From Acetispira formosa (nom. nud.) (GTDB taxonomy: Bacteria; Desulfobacterota; Desulfarculia; Adiutricales; Adiutricaceae), in NCBI GenBank assembly GCA_023525915.1, contig CP026657.1:2256001-2320000 (forward strand): a stretch of 64,000 bases of DNA. Reading direction: 5' to 3'. Below the pieces are notes generated by a model, which was not told where the DNA came from, did not search any database, and was given only the letters and a program-made list of their open reading frames with translations. Positions 61,141-64,000 of this stretch are shown in pieces (position 1 is the first letter of the stretch; every line of letters starts with the position of its first letter). The translations under genes and the position numbers were made by a program.

Positions 61141-62304
61141 TCAAAAAGCCCCGGTCAGGCGGTAGATACCGAATTCATGGTGACCAAGGCATTCGGCTTT
61201 GGTCAGGTTGCCGTTGGCGACTTGTATTATCAATGAAAAGAGCTCTTCGCCCAAAACTTCGAGCTTCTGGCCCTGGCTGAATATTGTGCCGGCGTTGAGG
61301 TCTATATTGTCCGGCATCTTTTGATAAGTCGCGTCATTGCCGGTGATTTTTATGACCGGGGCAATGGGGCTGCCCGTAGGGGTGCCGCGCCCGGTGGAAA
61401 AGATGATGACGTTGGCCCCGGAGGCCACCATCCCGGTGATGGAATCAATGTCCTGTCCGGGCGAATCCATAAAATAGAGGCCGGGCTTTTCTATGGGCAG
61501 CGGCTGGGAATATTCCAGAGCACCCTGGAACGGGCTGTGCCCGGCTTTGTACATACAGCCCAGCGACTTTTCCTCAATGGTGGAAATGCCGCCCTCCTTG
61601 TTGCCGGGGGTGGGCTGGCCTTCCCGTAGATCCACGCCCATTGATATGGCCCGCTTTTCCACATCACTGACCATCCTGAGGAACCTGGCCCGCTCTTCGG
61701 GATCGGCGAAACGCTCGGAGAGAAGGTGTTCGGCCCCGATGACTTCAGTGGTTTCGCTGAGAATGGAACTGCCGCCTGAGTCGACCATTTTAGTGGAGGC
61801 ATAGCCGATGGCGGGGTTGGAGGCCAAGCCGCTGGTGGGATCTGAACCGCCGCACTCCAGGCCAAGGATGATGTTTTCCAGGCCGCATTCGCGGCGCACT
61901 TGAGCGGAGAGTTTTTGCATCATGGCCGCGGCCAGTTCCGCGCCGCGGGCGATGGTTTTGAGAGTGCCGCCGTTTTCCTGAATGATGAGGCTGGCCACGG
62001 GTTTGCCGCTGGCGGCAATGGCCTCGGCCACCTCACCGACCTGAACGCCTTCGCAGCCAAGGCCGATCACCAGGGCCGCGCCGACATTGTTGTTGAGGCC
62101 GAAGCCAATGAGGGTGCGGCGGGTGATATCAAGATCCAGCCCAATCTGGCTGCATCCATGCTGGTTGTGGACGGCCACCGAGCCGGGGGCCAGCGCGGCG
62201 ATGCGCTCGGCGCAGACAGTGGCGCAGACCGAGACGGGCAGAATCAGCAAATGGTTGCGGAGGCCAAAGTAGCCGTTGTCGCGGCGATAGCCTGAAATTT
62301 TCAT
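61141..62304 (-). CDS. UxaA-family dehydratase, large part
   Basis: 387 residues. Matches the C-terminal part of altronate/galactarate dehydratases: YFGLRNHLLILPVSVCATVCAERI (segment LRNHLLILPVSVC), VHNQHGCSQIGLD, LGCEGVQ, ECGGSDPTSGLASNPAIG and FSTGRGTPTGSPIAPVIKITGN. In E. coli UxaA these are one chain with an N-terminal SAF domain; here the SAF domain is a separate gene overlapping by 4 bases (ATGA). Cys residues in ECGGSDPTSG and CSQIG probably bind iron. It dehydrates sugar or hydroxy acids; the substrate is not defined. Confidence 0.9.
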   Translation of the reverse strand: MKISGYRRDNGYFGLRNHLLILPVSVCATVCAERIAALAPGSVAVHNQHGCSQIGLDLDITRRTLIGFGLNNNVGAALVIGLGCEGVQVGEVAEAIAASGKPVASLIIQENGGTLKTIARGAELAAAMMQKLSAQVRRECGLENIILGLECGGSDPTSGLASNPAIGYASTKMVDSGGSSILSETTEVIGAEHLLSERFADPEERARFLRMVSDVEKRAISMGVDLREGQPTPGNKEGGISTIEEKSLGCMYKAGHSPFQGALEYSQPLPIEKPGLYFMDSPGQDIDSITGMVASGANVIIFSTGRGTPTGSPIAPVIKITGNDATYQKMPDNIDLNAGTIFSQGQKLEVLGEELFSLIIQVANGNLTKAECLGHHEFGIYRLTGAF

Positions 62305-62624
62305 GAATGCACCTGATCACCGCGTCCGCGAGTGCTTTCAATGTTGTGCACATGTACATAGTCGCCGGGCTGGATGTCGGTTATGGCCCGGCCGATGATC
62401 TGGCCGTATTTGTAGCAGAGCTCCCCCCGCTTTATTTCTGTTACGGCGATTTTATGAAAAATCGGCACATCCTGGGCTGCGGTTATGGATTGTCCGCCGG
62501 CCTCCACTGTCTCGCCCTTCATCAATGTTTTCAGGCAAGTGACGACGTTGTCTTTATCATTAACTTTCAAAACAGCACTCACAGAAAAGATCCTTTCACC
62601 GGGGCGGCGGCGCGGGTGCGGCAA
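62301..62624 (-). CDS. UxaA-family SAF-domain subunit
   Basis: 107 residues, the N-terminal partner of the downstream dehydratase. The pattern VLKVNDKDNVVTCLKTLMKGE, VPIFHKIAVTEIKRGELCYKYGQIIGRA (segment FHKIAVTEIKRG) and TDIQPGDYVHVHNIES is the SAF/UxaA N-terminal domain: the HKIA and GDYVHVHN motifs are diagnostic. Split versions of this enzyme are common in bacteria. Starts 21 bases after the stop of larA. Confidence 0.9.
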   Translation of the reverse strand: MPHPRRRPGERIFSVSAVLKVNDKDNVVTCLKTLMKGETVEAGGQSITAAQDVPIFHKIAVTEIKRGELCYKYGQIIGRAITDIQPGDYVHVHNIESTRGRGDQVHS

Positions 62625-62645
62625 GCGGCCCGCGCGCGTTCGCCG

Positions 62646-63920
62646 CTATTTTTTACGCACGATAACCCCGACTCCGTCGGGTATGGCGGTGATGGAGCCG
62701 GGACGGCCCAGAATTTCATCGGCCATTTTCAGAGCGTCCTCCAGGCTGCCGGCGTGGCGCATATGAAGGGCCTCCACCATCTCCTTCGGGGCTTCAGTCA
62801 CCAGAATCACAGTGGCCCACATCAGCACCCTGGCAAAAATCTGCGATTGCCACTGATCGGGTATGGTGTCCCCGGCTTCGCGGGCCCGGAAGGTTTCCAT
62901 CATGCGGCTCAGGTCTTTTTCATTGTTGAAAGTGTCGTAGAAAACTTCGCCGCCGTGGCCGTCCTCACCCCGCGCGGCCATGATGATTACCCCGCCCTGG
63001 CGGCAGGTGGCCTCACCGGCGGTCATGCCCTTAACGGCCTGATACAGGTTCTGATCCAGCGGGTAGCCGCCGTTGGTGGTGATGGCGATATCGGCCTCTA
63101 TAGCGTCCACCCCGGCCAGGTCATTGACAAAAGCGGCCCCGGCCAGATGGGCCTTATCATAGTGACCGGCAAAGGCGGCAATGACTTTTTTGCTGGAATC
63201 CACCACCGCGTTGACAATGAAAGCCAGATTGGCCTGACGAGCCGCGTCGACCATGTCTTTGTGAATGGGATTGCCCTCCAGAACGCCGGTGCGGGACTGG
63301 GGATGATCGATGAAAGCCGCACAGTGGTTGGCCATAACGCTTTTCCGATTGGTCACGCCGGGAAAGACGCTCTTGCGGCCGCCGGAAAAACCGGCGAAAA
63401 AGTGGGGCTCGATAAAACCTTCGGCAATCAAAAGATCGGCCTCAATGGCCGTTTTGTTGATGCGAAGCTCCGCGCCGGAGGGCAGCGTGCCCACTTCAAC
63501 TATCTCCGATTCGTCACAGTCATGAATAAGAATGGGATAGGCGTCAACCACCTCGCGGCCAAACTTTGCGGCCAGTTCTTCACGAGTGGTGGAGCGGTGG
63601 CAGCCGGTGGAAATCAGAATAGTGACCTGCGCGTCCGGGTTGCCGCGCCTGATTTCCTCAATCATCAGGGGAAACATTATTTTGCTGGGCACCGGCCGGG
63701 TGTGGTCGCTGGCCAGGAGGACAATATTTTTTTTGCCGCGCGCCATCTCGGAAAGACGGGGCGAGCCAATGGGGTTCTCAATAGCCCGGCGGACGATGTC
63801 GGTTTCGGTTCCTTCGGGTTTGAAATCGTGAGCTTTGGATAGAAGAACGCCGCGAAGACGATCTTGGGGGATATCCAGGGTCAGTGCGCCGGTCCCGTAC
63901 AGGAAGTCAACTTTGGTCAT
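62646..63920 (-). CDS. larA: LarA-family nickel-dependent racemase/epimerase
   Basis: 424 residues. Motifs: SDHTRPVPS, TILISTGCHRSTTREEL (catalytic His), and EPHFFAGFSGGRKSVFPGV with the second His and the Lys that carries the nickel-pincer cofactor in LarA. The nearby CAAFIDHPQSRTGVLEGNPIHKDM is also family-like. LarA racemises lactate; relatives act on other 2-hydroxy acids. Clustering with UxaA points to a longer hydroxy or sugar acid. The cofactor genes larB, larC and larE are not in the window. GAGAGG lies 8 bases before the ATG. First gene of the operon. Confidence 0.92.
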   Translation of the reverse strand: MTKVDFLYGTGALTLDIPQDRLRGVLLSKAHDFKPEGTETDIVRRAIENPIGSPRLSEMARGKKNIVLLASDHTRPVPSKIMFPLMIEEIRRGNPDAQVTILISTGCHRSTTREELAAKFGREVVDAYPILIHDCDESEIVEVGTLPSGAELRINKTAIEADLLIAEGFIEPHFFAGFSGGRKSVFPGVTNRKSVMANHCAAFIDHPQSRTGVLEGNPIHKDMVDAARQANLAFIVNAVVDSSKKVIAAFAGHYDKAHLAGAAFVNDLAGVDAIEADIAITTNGGYPLDQNLYQAVKGMTAGEATCRQGGVIIMAARGEDGHGGEVFYDTFNNEKDLSRMMETFRAREAGDTIPDQWQSQIFARVLMWATVILVTEAPKEMVEALHMRHAGSLEDALKMADEILGRPGSITAIPDGVGVIVRKK

Positions 63921-64000
63921 GTGGGCACCTCTCTAAGTTTTATAAATATTGGCGGTGGGCTGGAGACATGGGCGAAAAAATTTATCGTCCATGTCTCCAA

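Noticed and set aside
62307..63842. 511-codon open frame on the plus strand opposite larA
   Set aside because: It is the complement of strongly conserved larA/uxaA codons in GC-rich DNA, is His- and Gly-rich in the way antisense frames are, and has no ribosome binding site or homology.

Overview
The window looks like part of a chromosome (or a large contig) from a GC-rich anaerobic deltaproteobacterium (Desulfobacterota). This is an inference from gene content: an HdrA-MvhD-MetV-MetF cluster typical of bacteria with a reductive acetyl-CoA (methyl branch) metabolism, an LL-diaminopimelate aminotransferase, a LarA/UxaA hydroxy-acid module, an RND pump and outer-membrane style housekeeping genes. 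No ribosomal RNA or phylogenetic marker is present to settle the genus.

Layout. 0-10 kb: a PilZ protein, an RND efflux pair on the minus strand, several unrecognised small genes, all bracketed by two copies of an 820-bp palindromic element. 10-19 kb: nitronate monooxygenase-like flavoprotein, then a chemosensory cluster on the minus strand (degenerate receiver, CheA, CheW, CheR, CheB, degenerate GGDEF) without receptor, CheY or flagellar genes; a 47-bp tandem array separates cheR from cheB. 19-23 kb: a calcineurin-like phosphoesterase, an AT-rich stretch, a palindromic composite repeat, a small gene with a structured leader, and an IS200-type insertion. 23-30 kb: the hdrA-mvhD-metV-metF operon behind a perfect consensus promoter. 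30-38 kb: lipoprotein, membrane protein, signal peptidase I, pyrB, pyrC, a truncated PurN-like protein, an Smr protein and a short DnaA-like ATPase. 38-40 kb: a toxin-antitoxin pair with a frameshifted toxin, then the second copy of the leader plus small gene. 40-46 kb (minus): pgsA, two lytic transglycosylases, a transaldolase-like aldolase, folK and dapL. 46-56 kb (plus): DUF1844, degP, ispE, tRNA-Gln, prs, rplY, pth, an RNA methyltransferase and a large TPR protein. 56-64 kb (minus): two methyltransferases, an IS110 element inside a palindromic repeat, a second cheW with a TetR regulator, and the uxaA/larA set.

The most striking feature is the density and variety of non-coding repeats, roughly a tenth of the window. 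Four families can be separated by eye: (1) an 820-bp near-complete palindrome with a conserved core (2 copies, opposite orientation); (2) a 173-bp MITE-like unit with terminal inverted repeats, one copy of which has apparently been amplified into the 47-bp array; (3) a short palindrome that abuts stop codons of genes (7 loci); (4) a composite of two long hairpins, A and B, joined by a spacer (5 loci), variously interrupted by family 2, by IS110, or by tandem expansion.

The best candidate for an undescribed system is the pair of loci at 21.3-22.0 kb and 39.55-40.2 kb. Both follow a family 4 composite and share a promoter, a roughly 210-nt leader with conserved stems, an apparent anti-Shine-Dalgarno switch, and a small helical protein of related sequence. 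All homology statements rest on reading motifs by eye; no database search was possible.
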